Below, one piece after another: positions 39,004 to 49,588 of a DNA stretch of 64,000 nt. The notes below the pieces were generated by a model. It saw nothing but the letters and a program-made list of their open reading frames with translations, had not been told where the DNA came from and did no database searches. A program made the translations under genes and the position numbers. How positions within the stretch are numbered: the stretch's first letter is position 1; each line of letters opens with the position of its first letter. This stretch comes from Syntrophomonadaceae bacterium (GTDB lineage: Bacteria; Bacillota; Dethiobacteria; DTU022), in the NCBI GenBank assembly GCA_003567725.1, contig PWYU01000057.1:1-64000 (forward strand), in the 5' to 3' direction.

Positions 39004-39046
39004 ACACGGGTGGCATGCTATTTTGTTGTACACCCGTGTTTAGTTT
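39004..39046 (+). terminator. Intrinsic terminator after thiolase
   Basis: ACACGGGTG...CACCCGTGT followed by TTAGTTTT. Confidence 0.65.
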
Positions 39047-39344
39047 TATCCGAATTTACAGGGTGTGAATGTAATCCTGTTAATCTGTCCGGGGCTATAC
39101 AATGGTCTACGTTTTTATCAACAATAGCTATGGTTTCAGATTATTATTGCAGCGAAAAGCAAAAAGCCCGGCAGTTTCTTTAGGGAAAGGTCCGCTTGTC
39201 ACCGTAGCGAAGCAATAATCGGTCAGGGAAGACATTTTGATCATCCTCCTGGTATGGTAAATTATTGCATATAGCTCTAAACTGCTGCAGTGCTATTTAC
39301 TAAAACAGTTATTCGAGCGACACAGCGCTGATCAGGAATTATTA

Positions 39345-39773
39345 TTATTTAATAATCATAAGATTATTGTTGAGGCAGTTGGCTACAGCATTGCTAACGC
39401 TGCCCAAAAGGACACCGCTGATTTTGCCCAGCCCTCTGCCTCCCAAAATTACAAGATCAAAATTTTCTTTTTGGGCAATTTCACAAATGATATCAGACGG
39501 GTTTCCTTTTTCCAGCCTGGTTTTTACTTTGACACCCTGTTCTTCGAAAGACTCCGCTGCTTTTTTTAAGACATTTTCCCCGGCATGGAGCAGTTCTTCT
39601 TCCTTTGTCCGGTAAGAGGCGAAGAAATCATATCCTTGTTGAGGATTGACTTCTATAACGTAAAGAACTGTAACTTCAGTATCAAACTTTTTGGCCAGCT
39701 TGATAGCCTGGTCGATTGTTTTAGCTGAATGCCTGGATCCATCCGTTGCCAGTAGTATTTTATCCATACCCAT
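39345..39773 (-). CDS. Universal stress protein (UspA family)
   Basis: ILLATDGSRHSAKTIDQAIKLAKKF, VILGGRGLGKISGVLLGSVSNAV. Confidence 0.92.
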   Translation of the reverse strand: MGMDKILLATDGSRHSAKTIDQAIKLAKKFDTEVTVLYVIEVNPQQGYDFFASYRTKEEELLHAGENVLKKAAESFEEQGVKVKTRLEKGNPSDIICEIAQKENFDLVILGGRGLGKISGVLLGSVSNAVANCLNNNLMIIK

Positions 39774-39877
39774 TCAACACCCTTTCATTTTAAATTTGCT
39801 ATCCATATGCCTGTTTTTTTGAAATACATAAAAAGCTGATAGCCTATTCCTATAAGCTAAGCAGAATAAGATTATTT

Positions 39878-39953
39878 GTAACCATTCAGCCTATTGTCCT
39901 TGTTGAATGATAACCATACCTTTTGGCTTAGCGGGCTAGGCCTGAGCAGTTAC
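39878..39953. repeat. MITE-like repeat family A, short copy
   Basis: GTAACCATTCAGCCTATTGTCCTTGTTGAATGATAACC...GGCTTAGCGGGCTAGGCCTGAGCAGTTAC; imperfect terminal inverted repeats. Confidence 0.6.
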
Positions 39954-40399
39954 AATTATTTTTAATGGGGCAGGGTTTAGGAAAAGACGGTTGAATGATA
40001 AATTACATTAATCACCCGCTTACCGCTTATATCTACCTTGACTGGTCCAAAAGTAGGATTATGCTCTAATTGCTTGATTTAATTTAGTTTTAAGGACTAG
40101 AGCATGCTTGCAACATTAGTATACAGTAAATTTAGAATATAAACAAGGATATCAAACATAAATATAATGCCTGAAAGTATTATGAACCGGTTTGATGTCA
40201 AAACTGGCTTGTCCAGGTTGAGCTTGACAATAATTTACATTGTTTTGATTTGTAAAAAAGTAACCCTACAGCCTGTGCTGTCATGATACAGTAAAGCTCA
40301 GTAAAGAAAGCTGAAGCGGGCACAGTTTTTTCAGCTGGCAACCGCAGCTAAATATGGTTGAGTTGATATAAAAAAATAAGTTCAACGGTCCATTTATGG

Positions 40400-40927
40400 T
40401 CAATTATCTGCTTTGCCAATGTTCTGCTCAAGGTAAGTATTGGCCATTTCCCGGTAATATTCAGCGCTTGATTCCACCCACATCAGCGAGGCTCCGGCAA
40501 TTTCTTTTTTCACCCTGGCTGGAGTGCCGGCGGCCAGGTGTCGGGGCGGAATTTCCATATGGTCTGATACAACGCTGCCAGCCGCCACCATGGCCTGCTC
40601 ACCGATTACACTAAAGTCCAGCAATACGGCATTAAGGCCAATTATTGCGCCGTTCTTAACGGTGCAATTGTGCAGGACCGATCCGTGGGCCACGGTAACC
40701 TTATCTCCGATGATAGTTTCACCTTCGGCCATAGTGTGGACGACCACATTATCCTGGATACTGGTATTTTTACCGACGATGATACGGCCAAAATCGCCGC
40801 GCAGGACGGCCCCAAACCAGATGCTGGCTCCTTCTTCGATTACTACATCGCCAATAATTGCTGCGGTAGGAGCTATAAAAACCCCGGTAGCGATTTGCGG
40901 TTTTTTTCCGCTAAATTCCATGATCAT
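40400..40927 (-). CDS. Gamma-carbonic anhydrase-like hexapeptide-repeat protein
   Basis: GVFIAPTAAIIGDVVIEEGASIWFGAVLRGDFGRIIVGKNTSIQDNVVVH. Confidence 0.88.
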   Translation of the reverse strand: MIMEFSGKKPQIATGVFIAPTAAIIGDVVIEEGASIWFGAVLRGDFGRIIVGKNTSIQDNVVVHTMAEGETIIGDKVTVAHGSVLHNCTVKNGAIIGLNAVLLDFSVIGEQAMVAAGSVVSDHMEIPPRHLAAGTPARVKKEIAGASLMWVESSAEYYREMANTYLEQNIGKADN

Positions 40928-41061
40928 AGTAAAGAATTTCTCCTTTCTTTCTGAAATGGCAGGTTAAAGCCTTTTCAGGTGCGGGATTAATAGCTGCTAT
41001 TGTTTCTTTTCAGGTTGCCGGCATTTATTTATTTATGAGGTGAAAACAATTAAAACAAGAT

Positions 41062-41490
41062 TTATTTCCTGAAGACAGTTCCCCTTAAAAAAGCTACCTT
41101 TTCTTCGCCCCGGTATACAGTCATCCGGTATATTCCAGTAGAGCGGGTCAGATGTTCTTCTTCTGCTATGGCGGTTAATTGGTCACCGCTGACGGTTCCT
41201 TTGACGTAGTTAATGCTAATGTGCATGGCCAGGGCCGTTCCCCGGGTGTTTGAGGCCAGCCCAAAAGCGGTGTCGGCCAGGGTAAAAATGGCTCCGCCGT
41301 GTGTCACACCGTTAAAATTATGCATATCCGGGGTCACGAACATGCTTACCCGGGCATAACCGGCCCGGACATCTTCAAGTTCAATTCCGAGCTTACAGGG
41401 GAAGCGATCTTCTTTGTATCGTTCCCTTAACATTTTTGAGCGGTCTGTTTCCCGGTAATGCAAATTAAATCCTCCCAGCCTTCGGTGCAA
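41062..41490 (-). CDS. PaaI-type hotdog thioesterase
   Basis: MHNFNGVTHGGAIFTLADTAFGLASNTRG. Confidence 0.85.
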   Translation of the reverse strand: MHRRLGGFNLHYRETDRSKMLRERYKEDRFPCKLGIELEDVRAGYARVSMFVTPDMHNFNGVTHGGAIFTLADTAFGLASNTRGTALAMHISINYVKGTVSGDQLTAIAEEEHLTRSTGIYRMTVYRGEEKVAFLRGTVFRK

Positions 41491-41551
41491 GCTAATTTAA
41501 GTATACTTGATGTTTGACTAGTTTGAAAGTCCCGTCATTTTTAGAATCACC

Positions 41552-41712
41552 GAACGATAATTATGCCCTGTGGCAGGGTCTGAGCAACACGCTCAGTATC
41601 GCCAGATGTAGTTTTAATCACGTGTCTGGCGCGAATCGAAGGACCGAATACCGGTCTGTTGTCCTGAACTACCAGGATGCATGATGTCTATTGAACACGT
41701 GAGGATGTCACG
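41552..41712 (+). mobile_element. Solo IS200/IS605-type right-end relic (repeat family C, copy 1)
   Basis: About 160 bp shared in inverted orientation with 62450-62612; GAACGATAATTATGCCCTGTGGCAGG...CTGAGCAACACGCTCAG...CCAGGATGCAT...GTGAGGATGTCAC. Confidence 0.55.
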
Positions 41713-41756
41713 TAATTCAATGCTTAAAACAGATGAAATTTTAACCGTAATAAGCA

Positions 41757-41781
41757 AACCCCGGCTTAAAAAACCGGGGTT
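41757..41781 (-). terminator. Terminator hairpin after copper ATPase
   Basis: AACCCCGG-cttaaaaaa-CCGGGGTT. Confidence 0.6.
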
Positions 41782-41817
41782 AATTTAAAAAGTTAGAGGA
41801 GTAAAGTAAAATCTAAG

Positions 41818-44331
41818 CTACTGATGTTTAAAACCGGGATCCAGATTGATTTTTCTCAGCCGCAGTGAATTAAGGACCACATTCAAAGAGCTGGCCGCCA
41901 TCGCTCCAGCCCCGATAATGGGGTGGAGTAAACCCAGGAAAGCTACCGGTATGGCAATACTGTTATAAAACCAGGCCCAGAAATAATTCTGGCGGATTTT
42001 CTTGAAAGTGGCCTGAGACAGCTTGATCGCTGAAACTACAGCTCCCAAATCTCCACGCACCAGGGTAATATCGGCCGCCTCAATGGCTACGTCAGTTCCG
42101 GTGCCGATAGCTATTCCCACATTAGCCTGTTTTAAAGCCGGGGCATCGTTGATGCCATCCCCTACCATGGCCACCATCTTATATTGATCCTGCAGTCTTT
42201 TTATTTCATCCACTTTGCCTTCGGGAAGGACTTCGGCCAGGACTTTGCTGATGCCAATCTGCCGGGCAATCGCATTTGCCGTGGTCCAATTATCACCGGT
42301 TATCATGGCTGTTTTGAAGCCCATTCGCTCAAGCTCCTTTGCAGCAGCGGCACTTTCGTCCTTGATCGTATCAGCTACCGCAACAATGCCCGCCAGTTTA
42401 CCGTCAATTGCAGTAAGAATAGCAGTCTTCCCTTCGGCTTCTAGTTTTTCCATCGTACTGCCGGCATTATTCATCTTAACCTCACGGCTTTCAATTAAAC
42501 GCTTGCTACCGACCAGTACATTCTTACCTTCGATCCTGCCTTCGACCCCCTGACCGGTCAGCGAGCTAAATTCACTAACTTCTCCCGGTTTAATACCGTC
42601 ATTTGATGCCTTTTCAACTACCGCAGAGCCAAGAGGATGTTCCGAAACCGCTTCCACTCCGGCGGCATAATAAAGAAGCTCTTTTTGATTATAGCTGTTA
42701 ATCGGAATAATATCTGTAACCTGGGGTTTGCCCCTGGTCAGGGTGCCCGTTTTATCAAAAGCAACTATCTTAATATCTTTCATGGTCTGGATGGCCTCGC
42801 CGCTTCTGATCAAAATTCCCTTTTCAGCGCCCATTCCACTGCCGACCATCAGGGCTGTTGGGGTAGCCAGTCCCAAAGCGCATGGACAGGAAATTACCAG
42901 GACCGCTGTTGCCGCCATAAAGGCCAGGGTGATGGTTGGGGCATCAAGATTAGCCCAGGGGGGATTAAAAAAAGCAACAATTGAACCGTGAAAATCAGGA
43001 AAGAGCAACCATGAAGTAAATGAAGCCATAGCAATAATAATCACCACAGGAACAAAATATCCGGTAATCCGATCAGCAAATTCCTGGATGGGAACCTTGG
43101 AACCCTGGCATTCCTCAACCATTTTTATTACCTGGGCCAGGAAAGTATCTTTTCCAATTTTAGTAGCCTTGACCTTAAGAGCTCCCTGGCGATTGATGGT
43201 TGCTCCGATTACCTCATCGCCTTCCTTTTTTTCAACAGGCATAGATTCACCGGTAGCCATGGATTCATCAATACTGCTCTGGCCACTAATCACGATCCCG
43301 TCGGTAGGGATTTTCTCCCCAGGCCGGATGACCATGATCTGGCCCGGGCTAAGCTCTTCAAGGGGTATTTCCTTTTCTTCATCCTTATCAATGATGCGAG
43401 CTGTTTTTGCTTCCATGGCCAGTAATTTTTTTATCGCCTGCGAAGCTCTCCCTTTGGATTTTGTTTCCAGGAAACGCCCCACCAGATGCAGGGCCATAAT
43501 ACTGGCCGCCATTTCAACAAAAGTCGTCAGAGGGAACCAGAAACTAAGCACACTGAGCAGGTAAGGCGGAGCCGACCCCATGGTAATCAAGGTGTCCATA
43601 TTGGCACTGCCTCTTTTTAAGGCTATCAGGGTGCCCCGGTGGGTATCGTAACCGGCAATAAAGATGGCCGGAAAAGCGAGAATCAGGGTAATTTCGAAAT
43701 ATGCTGGAATGGAAACTACAAACATATGAATCATCATCAGGATCATGATTACGCCGGCGAAACAAACGGCAAACCACATCTTACCCGCTGCCCGCTTGAT
43801 TGTAGCCTCATCGCGATCAATTTCACTCTTCTTCTCTCCGGTAGCAGTTCCCTTAGCTTTTTCAAACTCATCGGAGCCATCTTCAATTATCATTCTGTAT
43901 CCGGCACTTTCAACCAGGTTTGACAAGACTGCCGGACCGGTTTGATTTTTGTTATATTTTACTGCTGCTTTTTCAGCAGCAAAATTAATTGATGCTTCGA
44001 TAACTCCGGTTTCATTCTGTAAGGTGGCTTCCAAGCCCCGGGCACAGGAGGCACAGCTCATTCCCTCTATTCTAAAAACTGCATCAATTAGCGGATCGGT
44101 TTTAAGTTCATCCTCACTGCCTTCAAGAGTACCTTCAAAACCGGTATCTTTAACTGTTTGCAGAATTTGCGCACTGTTAACAGTATCAGAGTCATAGCTT
44201 ACATGAGCCTTGGCGGATGCAAAATTCACCGAAGCTTCTTCCACACCCGGCTTTTCCTGAAGCGCTTTTTCCAGGCTCCGGGAACAGCTAGCACAGCTCA
44301 TACCATCGATTAACAAAGTTATTTTTTTCAT
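41818..44331 (-). CDS. copA: Copper-translocating P1B-type ATPase with two N-terminal HMA domains
   Basis: Two GMSCASC HMA motifs, CPC ([19 protein letters not shown]), [25 protein letters not shown]. Confidence 0.95.
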   Translation of the reverse strand: MKKITLLIDGMSCASCSRSLEKALQEKPGVEEASVNFASAKAHVSYDSDTVNSAQILQTVKDTGFEGTLEGSEDELKTDPLIDAVFRIEGMSCASCARGLEATLQNETGVIEASINFAAEKAAVKYNKNQTGPAVLSNLVESAGYRMIIEDGSDEFEKAKGTATGEKKSEIDRDEATIKRAAGKMWFAVCFAGVIMILMMIHMFVVSIPAYFEITLILAFPAIFIAGYDTHRGTLIALKRGSANMDTLITMGSAPPYLLSVLSFWFPLTTFVEMAASIMALHLVGRFLETKSKGRASQAIKKLLAMEAKTARIIDKDEEKEIPLEELSPGQIMVIRPGEKIPTDGIVISGQSSIDESMATGESMPVEKKEGDEVIGATINRQGALKVKATKIGKDTFLAQVIKMVEECQGSKVPIQEFADRITGYFVPVVIIIAMASFTSWLLFPDFHGSIVAFFNPPWANLDAPTITLAFMAATAVLVISCPCALGLATPTALMVGSGMGAEKGILIRSGEAIQTMKDIKIVAFDKTGTLTRGKPQVTDIIPINSYNQKELLYYAAGVEAVSEHPLGSAVVEKASNDGIKPGEVSEFSSLTGQGVEGRIEGKNVLVGSKRLIESREVKMNNAGSTMEKLEAEGKTAILTAIDGKLAGIVAVADTIKDESAAAAKELERMGFKTAMITGDNWTTANAIARQIGISKVLAEVLPEGKVDEIKRLQDQYKMVAMVGDGINDAPALKQANVGIAIGTGTDVAIEAADITLVRGDLGAVVSAIKLSQATFKKIRQNYFWAWFYNSIAIPVAFLGLLHPIIGAGAMAASSLNVVLNSLRLRKINLDPGFKHQ

Positions 44332-44373
44332 TTAAAATAAACCTCGCCTTTCATAATACATCCAACCATAAAG

Positions 44374-44826
44374 CTATTCTTTCTCCGTTGATTGATCTTT
44401 TTTCATCGTCTGATGGATCAATCTCTGTCTTTCAGCCAGTTCAGCCAGCGAAATTTTGCTAAGCTCATTATAAATAGCTTCTTTCAAACCAACCCAAACC
44501 TTGCGGGTAACACAATTATCAATCCGTTGGCAAGTATCAGGATTATCAACACAGTCAACCGGAGAAAGAGAACCTTCCACTGTCTTAACAATATCATACA
44601 TATTGATTTCTTGCGGCGGTTTAGCCAGAACATACCCGCCCTTGCTGCCTTTGTGGGTCTTGACATAACCACTGATCCGCAAAGGAAACATCACCTGCTC
44701 CAGGTATTTTAAAGATATCTCCTGCCTGGCTGCAACATCTTTTAACTTAACTGGCTTTTGTCCATATTCCAAAGCCAGCTCCACCAGCGCCCGGGCCGCA
44801 TAACGGGATTTTGTTGAAAGCTGCAT
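44374..44826 (-). CDS. Rrf2 family transcriptional regulator (IscR-like)
   Basis: MQLSTKSRYAARALVELALEYGQKPVKLKDVAARQEISLKYLEQVMFPL; three Cys (CVDNPDTCQRIDNC). Confidence 0.92.
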   Translation of the reverse strand: MQLSTKSRYAARALVELALEYGQKPVKLKDVAARQEISLKYLEQVMFPLRISGYVKTHKGSKGGYVLAKPPQEINMYDIVKTVEGSLSPVDCVDNPDTCQRIDNCVTRKVWVGLKEAIYNELSKISLAELAERQRLIHQTMKKDQSTEKE

Positions 44827-44883
44827 TATCTAATCCTCCTTAATTACCCTCCTGTTAAAATGAAAACCGTCTTTACTAACTGC

Positions 44884-45816
44884 TCAACCTTCTAAATCAT
44901 TAAACAAAGCTGTCGACATATACCGTTCAGCGAGATCAGGAAAAATTGTTACTACCAGCTTTCCTTTATTCTCAAAACGCCCGGCAACCTGCAGCGCGGC
45001 AGCACATGCTGCCCCGGAAGAAATACCGACGAATAGCCCTTCTTCTTTAAACAGCCGAGTAGCCATTTCCAGGGCATCTTGATCAGAAATTTTTATGATT
45101 TCATCCAGCAAATCCAGGCGCATAATCTCGGGGATAAAACCGGCCCCTATACCCTGGATTTTATGAGGAGCAGGGTTTCCCCCTGAAAGAACAGGTGAAG
45201 CCTCAGGCTCAACAGCCACCGTTTCTAAGGAAGGTTTTCTTTCTTTTAAAACTTCAGTAACCCCGGTGATGGTGCCTCCTGTTCCTACTCCACTAACCAG
45301 AATGTCTATTTTCCCTTCGGTGTCAGTCCAAATTTCCTCTGCCGTAGTCTGGCGGTGCGCCTCAGGATTGGCAGGATTGGAAAACTGAAGAGGGATAAAA
45401 TAGCGATCATCATGATCGGCTAATTCCCGGGCTTTATTTACAGCACCGTTCATACCTTTTTCGCCAGGCGTAAGAATCAGCTCTGCACCCAGTTTTCTTA
45501 GCAACCTGATTCTTTCTAAGCTCATCGTTTCGGGCATGGTCAGGGTCAATTTATAACCTTTTACAGCGCACACTATGGCTAACCCGATACCAGTATTTCC
45601 GCTGGTAGGTTCCAGGATTACTGTTTCCGGGCCAATTAAACCCTTTTTTTCTGCAGCTTCAATCATACTCATAGCAATCCTGTCTTTAATACTGCCACCC
45701 GGGTTATAAGACTCGATCTTAGCCACAACATCTGCACTGCAACCCCCGGTCAGTTTCTTTAAATATACCATTGGAGTTTTGCCGATCAGTTCAGTTACAT
45801 CATTAGCAATGTTCAT
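44884..45816 (-). CDS. cysK: Cysteine synthase A
   Basis: [45 protein letters not shown]. Confidence 0.93.
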   Translation of the reverse strand: MNIANDVTELIGKTPMVYLKKLTGGCSADVVAKIESYNPGGSIKDRIAMSMIEAAEKKGLIGPETVILEPTSGNTGIGLAIVCAVKGYKLTLTMPETMSLERIRLLRKLGAELILTPGEKGMNGAVNKARELADHDDRYFIPLQFSNPANPEAHRQTTAEEIWTDTEGKIDILVSGVGTGGTITGVTEVLKERKPSLETVAVEPEASPVLSGGNPAPHKIQGIGAGFIPEIMRLDLLDEIIKISDQDALEMATRLFKEEGLFVGISSGAACAAALQVAGRFENKGKLVVTIFPDLAERYMSTALFNDLEG

Positions 45817-45883
45817 TTTAACCCTCCAAATTTTAACCCTGCTCCAGTTTTTCTACTAAATATATAGGTTATCTTTTATTATT

Positions 45884-46345
45884 CTAAGGAATTTTCCCTG
45901 AAATGTCAACTTTAGTCCTGATTGAAGTAGAAATAATATGAATATCCTTCACAAAACCGCGATGGCCGCCTATTTCAACCTGGTCACCAATCTTTACCGG
46001 CCGCTCGCCCATCAAAAAGAGGCCCGAAATCAAGTTGCCGATAATACTCTGGCTGGCAAAACCTAAGGCCAGGGCTACAATCCCTCCGCCCACCATCAGG
46101 CCGGAAGGTTCAATACCGATAGTAGATATAATTCAGAGCACAGCAATGACCATAATTCCATAACACACCAATTTAGTGATCATTTCCAGGTGTTCTTTCT
46201 TCATCTTGTCTTTAATAGTACGTCGTAACTGAACGGTGATTATTTTAGAGAAGATCAGGGAAACCTGGAATATAATAAATGCGATTATTAAGTTAAGCCA
46301 GGTTACGTCGGCATATAAAGTACGGTTTAGCCATTCAATCATCAA
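45884..46345 (-). pseudogene. MscS-like mechanosensitive channel remnant (in-frame TGA at 46133-46135 plus early stop)
   Basis: MIAV L * IISTIGIEPSGLMVGGGIVALALGFASQSIIGNLISGLFLMGERPVKIGDQVEIGGHRGFVKDIHI then stops; C-terminal domain missing. Confidence 0.7.
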
Positions 46346-46659
46346 AACCCCTCCTCCATAGCTGTCTTTGCCGGCAGGCCTATTAACCTCGGAGTAAACT
46401 GTTCCAAAGCTTTATACATACCTTTATTTAGAGGTTCGTCGATAAAGTTAGTATCTGCGTTCCAGAGGTAACCGGCAATTGCTCTATGTTTTTCTTATGA
46501 ACAGCCGGGAGCATCCAAAAACTGGAGCCGTCTAGAACTTAAAAACCGCGAATACGGGCTACACGATATATTTTGAAATATCAATTTGTTTATATTCATT
46601 ACAATATCGATTTATTATGGTATAATCATGTTTAAAGATTATAGAAAGGACTGATTATC

Positions 46660-46989
46660 ATTAAGATTGAACTTCAAAAAAGCCAGGTAGTATTATCGCC
46701 GGAGAATGATGAAGAGAAAGCCAAACTAACCGCTTTATGGAAAATATTGGTGGATTGTGTTGGAGACAGCAGGAAACTCGTGCCGGTAGGTGAGTTTATT
46801 CCCCAAAAAAATAATCAGGGCGCTTCTTTTCACATCGAAGGCCTTGATCCGCAGGACAATTCTTTTGTCGAAGTAAAGGCAGAAGAAGATGCTCAGGTTT
46901 ATTGCAGGACCTGTAACAAACTGCAAAGCTTAAAAGCTGGGGAGGTTATCCCCATTTGCTGCGGTAAGATGATGAGCATCATCGATTAA
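46660..46989 (+). CDS. Small Cys-rich (zinc-ribbon-like) hypothetical protein
   Basis: KIELQKSQVVLSPENDEEKAKLTALWKILVDCVGDSRKLVPVGEF...VYCRTCNKLQSLKAGEVIPICCGKMMSIID; frame open upstream of TTG 46747 to ATT 46660 with AAAGGA RBS. Confidence 0.55.
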   Translation: MKIELQKSQVVLSPENDEEKAKLTALWKILVDCVGDSRKLVPVGEFIPQKNNQGASFHIEGLDPQDNSFVEVKAEEDAQVYCRTCNKLQSLKAGEVIPICCGKMMSIID

Positions 46990-47035
46990 AAGTACGGTTA
47001 AAAAAGAGAACAAAGTGTGGATCCTTGCATTAACT

Positions 47036-47077
47036 TAAGAAAGGGTTTTATACAATCTGGCTATAAACCCTTTCTTA
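47036..47077 (+). terminator. Intrinsic terminator
   Basis: TAAGAAAGGGTTT...AAACCCTTTCTTA followed by TTATTTTTG. Confidence 0.75.
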
Positions 47078-47099
47078 TTATTTTTGTAACTGCCCAGCC

Positions 47100-47244
47100 G
47101 TAACTACTCAGGCATAGCCAGCTAAGCCACAGGGGACGGTTCCACCGTCTCCCCTTCGGCCTTAAAGCTATGCTTGAAGGGACGTTCGAACCGTCCCCAT
47201 GGCGCCGTTTATCATTAAGCAAAGACAATAGGCTGAGTAGTTAC
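47100..47244. repeat. MITE-like repeat family A, long copy with TIRs
   Basis: Starts GTAACTACTCAGGCATA and ends TAGGCTGAGTAGTTAC (12-bp perfect terminal inverted repeat GTAACTACTCAG); contains GGGGACGGTTCC...GGAACCGTCCCC-type palindromes. Confidence 0.7.
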
Positions 47245-47327
47245 TTATTTTTAATTATACCTCTGTTCAGAGCTTAGAGCCTGTTTAACAAACAACAGGC
47301 CATCTAACCAAAAGCTGACTCGTTCAT

Positions 47328-47367
47328 TTCTTACTTACCATAACCGATTCTTACTTACCATAACCGA
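47328..47367 (+). repeat. 20-bp perfect tandem duplication
   Basis: TTCTTACTTACCATAACCGA x2. Confidence 0.9.
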
Positions 47368-47589
47368 TTATGTGCCGGTATTGACCTAATCTCATTTAAA
47401 ATCCTGACTTTCATGTCATTCCAATAAACGCAATTTCAACTGCGGCAAAACCCAAACTGTTATTTTCATAATGCGTTCTGCACTTTCCGGTTCTGCAATT
47501 TCCTTCAAAGAAGACTTGACATCGCTTCATTCATAACCGGATAATAGAGGTAGTATGAAATGACTTAAGCCTATAATAAAAAGAAAAGG

Positions 47590-48552
47590 GTGTTATATAT
47601 GTCAAAAAAATATCCCCTTCATTTTATATTTATGGTCATTCTTTTCGTGGCGTTTTTAACTCTTATCGGCTGCACTACGGAAGAAGAAGCCTTTGAAATG
47701 GATACGGATGAAGAATTCCAACAGGCTTTAGAAATCGCAGTGGAAAGATTTTTAAGAAATGATGATCCAAACACCATTATAAATGATCTTAACAAATTAT
47801 TTGCTGAACGCTACTCCGAAGAGGAGATTGAAGCATATCTATCAGCCAGGGTCGAAGAAGAAATGGCAGAAATTGAGACCCAACGTGAAGAACTGGAACA
47901 AAGAATAGCCGAAGCAGAAAAAAATGCCAATGAGCTTAAGTCTAGATTGGAAGACAAACTGGACGAAGAAGCTTTTGAAAAAACAAATGAAAATTTAAAG
48001 CCATTATATGATTGGCTTGAAAAGCTGGATGATAAGATCGAAGAAGCATCAGATCCCGGCCGGATAGTTGAATTAATGGAAGAAAAAATCAACACCTACA
48101 ATCAACTATCATCAATAATTACAGATAAATTAGATTCCCAAAAGGAGAGTTCAAATAGCAGCAACCAGGAGAAAAATGATTATCTTGAATATTACCACTC
48201 CATTGAGTACATCCTTGAAAAAGAAGAAGCCGTTTTAGCAGACTATGAAAGAGTAACCGGAGATAATTACATTAGCGATCAGGTCATTCATGATCAATTA
48301 AGAAAATCCATTATATCTGAAGCCAGGGATCTATATGATCAACTAAGACGGGTACGGGTCGGCGATAGTAAAATTGAAAACCTCCATGAAACTTATACAA
48401 AAGCCTGGGATTTGAAAAGACAAGGCTTTATGAAACTGGCTGAAGCCATACAGATCAATGATAGTGTCAGAAAAGCAGATGCTGAAGATCTGATCGAAGA
48501 AGGATCACGCTTGAGAGAAGAGTTTCATAATGAACTTGAACGTTTGCTTTAG
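47590..48552 (+). CDS. Hypothetical coiled-coil lipoprotein
   Basis: Signal peptide with lipobox LTLIGC, then highly charged helical region. Confidence 0.6.
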   Translation: MLYMSKKYPLHFIFMVILFVAFLTLIGCTTEEEAFEMDTDEEFQQALEIAVERFLRNDDPNTIINDLNKLFAERYSEEEIEAYLSARVEEEMAEIETQREELEQRIAEAEKNANELKSRLEDKLDEEAFEKTNENLKPLYDWLEKLDDKIEEASDPGRIVELMEEKINTYNQLSSIITDKLDSQKESSNSSNQEKNDYLEYYHSIEYILEKEEAVLADYERVTGDNYISDQVIHDQLRKSIISEARDLYDQLRRVRVGDSKIENLHETYTKAWDLKRQGFMKLAEAIQINDSVRKADAEDLIEEGSRLREEFHNELERLL

Positions 48553-48616
48553 AATCACCAGGAAGAAATAAGGCCCAACAGAAAAGAAGGTTGGATTAAT
48601 TATAATAAATGAAAGG

Positions 48617-49099
48617 ATGATAAAAATGGGCTTTGCTCTCTCCAAACTGCAATTGAAAAGCTTGGCTTTTGAAGCACTCGGCAAAATTCCCAGAAAACAC
48701 ACCGGAGAAGGTGAAGATGTTTCTCCGGCCCTGGAATGGTCTAACGCTCCTGATGGCACGGCTTCTGTTGCTGTAATATGTCACGATCCCGATGCTCCCC
48801 TGGTCTTACCGGGAACCTATGGATTTGTCCATTGGGTCCTATATAACATTCCCGGTTCGGTGACCACCCTAGAAGAAGCAACGCAAGATTATACTGCCGG
48901 GATAAATGATGCTAAAAAACAAGGTTACATGGGTCCTATGCCACCTGAAGGGCACGGCATCCATCATTACTTTTTTTGGGTGCTGGCCTTAGACAAAGAG
49001 CTTAACCTGGAGCCGGATTTGAACATGTGGCAGCTGCTGGAAAAAATTGAGCCTCATGTAATCGGCATGAACCGGCTGGTGGGCACCTATGAAAGATAA
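48617..49099 (+). CDS. YbhB/YbcL (PEBP) family protein
   Basis: GEDVSPALEWSNAPDGTASVAVICHDPDAPL, FVHWVLYNIP, GIHHYFFWVLALD. Confidence 0.9.
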   Translation: MIKMGFALSKLQLKSLAFEALGKIPRKHTGEGEDVSPALEWSNAPDGTASVAVICHDPDAPLVLPGTYGFVHWVLYNIPGSVTTLEEATQDYTAGINDAKKQGYMGPMPPEGHGIHHYFFWVLALDKELNLEPDLNMWQLLEKIEPHVIGMNRLVGTYER

Positions 49100-49178
49100 C
49101 TTGAATTACTTTTCACTCTTGTTTCCTGCAACACTTTAAATCGTAATTTCTTACCGAGTAAAACACATCCTAAGCTGT

Positions 49179-49219
49179 CAAAAGAGCTGTCTCGCTACCG
49201 AACCGAGACAGCTCTTTTG
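49179..49219 (+). terminator. Intrinsic terminator
   Basis: CAAAAGAGCTGTCTCG-N9-CGAGACAGCTCTTTTG, 16-bp perfect stem. Confidence 0.8.
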
Positions 49220-49249
49220 CGTTAATTACGCTTTTGGTTTTTAAAGGTT

Positions 49250-49312
49250 ATCATTCTAAAGTGTTAACCCTTATTTTACTCTTTTTTCACCTTGCTTCCA
49301 TGCTTATTAGCG
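49250..49312 (-). repeat. Dispersed intergenic repeat family B, copy 3 (inverted)
   Basis: Reverse complement reads AAGCATGGAAGCAAGGTGAAAAAAGAGTAAAATAAGGGTTAAC. Confidence 0.6.
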
Positions 49313-49588
49313 ATTTTATTTTAGTACCTGTTCTTATAAAGTAGGATTAAAAGAAACCGTCTACTTAGAAGCAAAAGATAAATAAAACGTATTCCCCAGT
49401 TTGTCCTGTAGCAGTTTGTTGTATCACTTAAACTATTATTCCAAGCAAAACGGATATTTACAAAGGCCGGGGAGATCTTCAAAACAGGTTAAATAAAAGT
49501 ATGAGAGTAGAAAGCGGCAAATCAGTTAAAAGTATATTTAGTTTCAACATTGTAAATAGCTGTCTAAAGTAAAAAACCGACCTAAGAG

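Noticed and set aside
42184-44197. Multiple plus-strand ORFs opposite copA
   Set aside because: Antisense frames of a strongly conserved P-type ATPase; no family signatures or RBS.
46133-46135. TGA in MscS-like frame as a fifth selenocysteine codon
   Set aside because: No conserved Cys at this position in the family, no convincing downstream stem-loop, and the downstream part is also truncated; pseudogene is more parsimonious.
47328-47367. 20-bp tandem repeat considered as a CRISPR or VNTR seed
   Set aside because: Only two adjacent units with no spacers; a simple local duplication.
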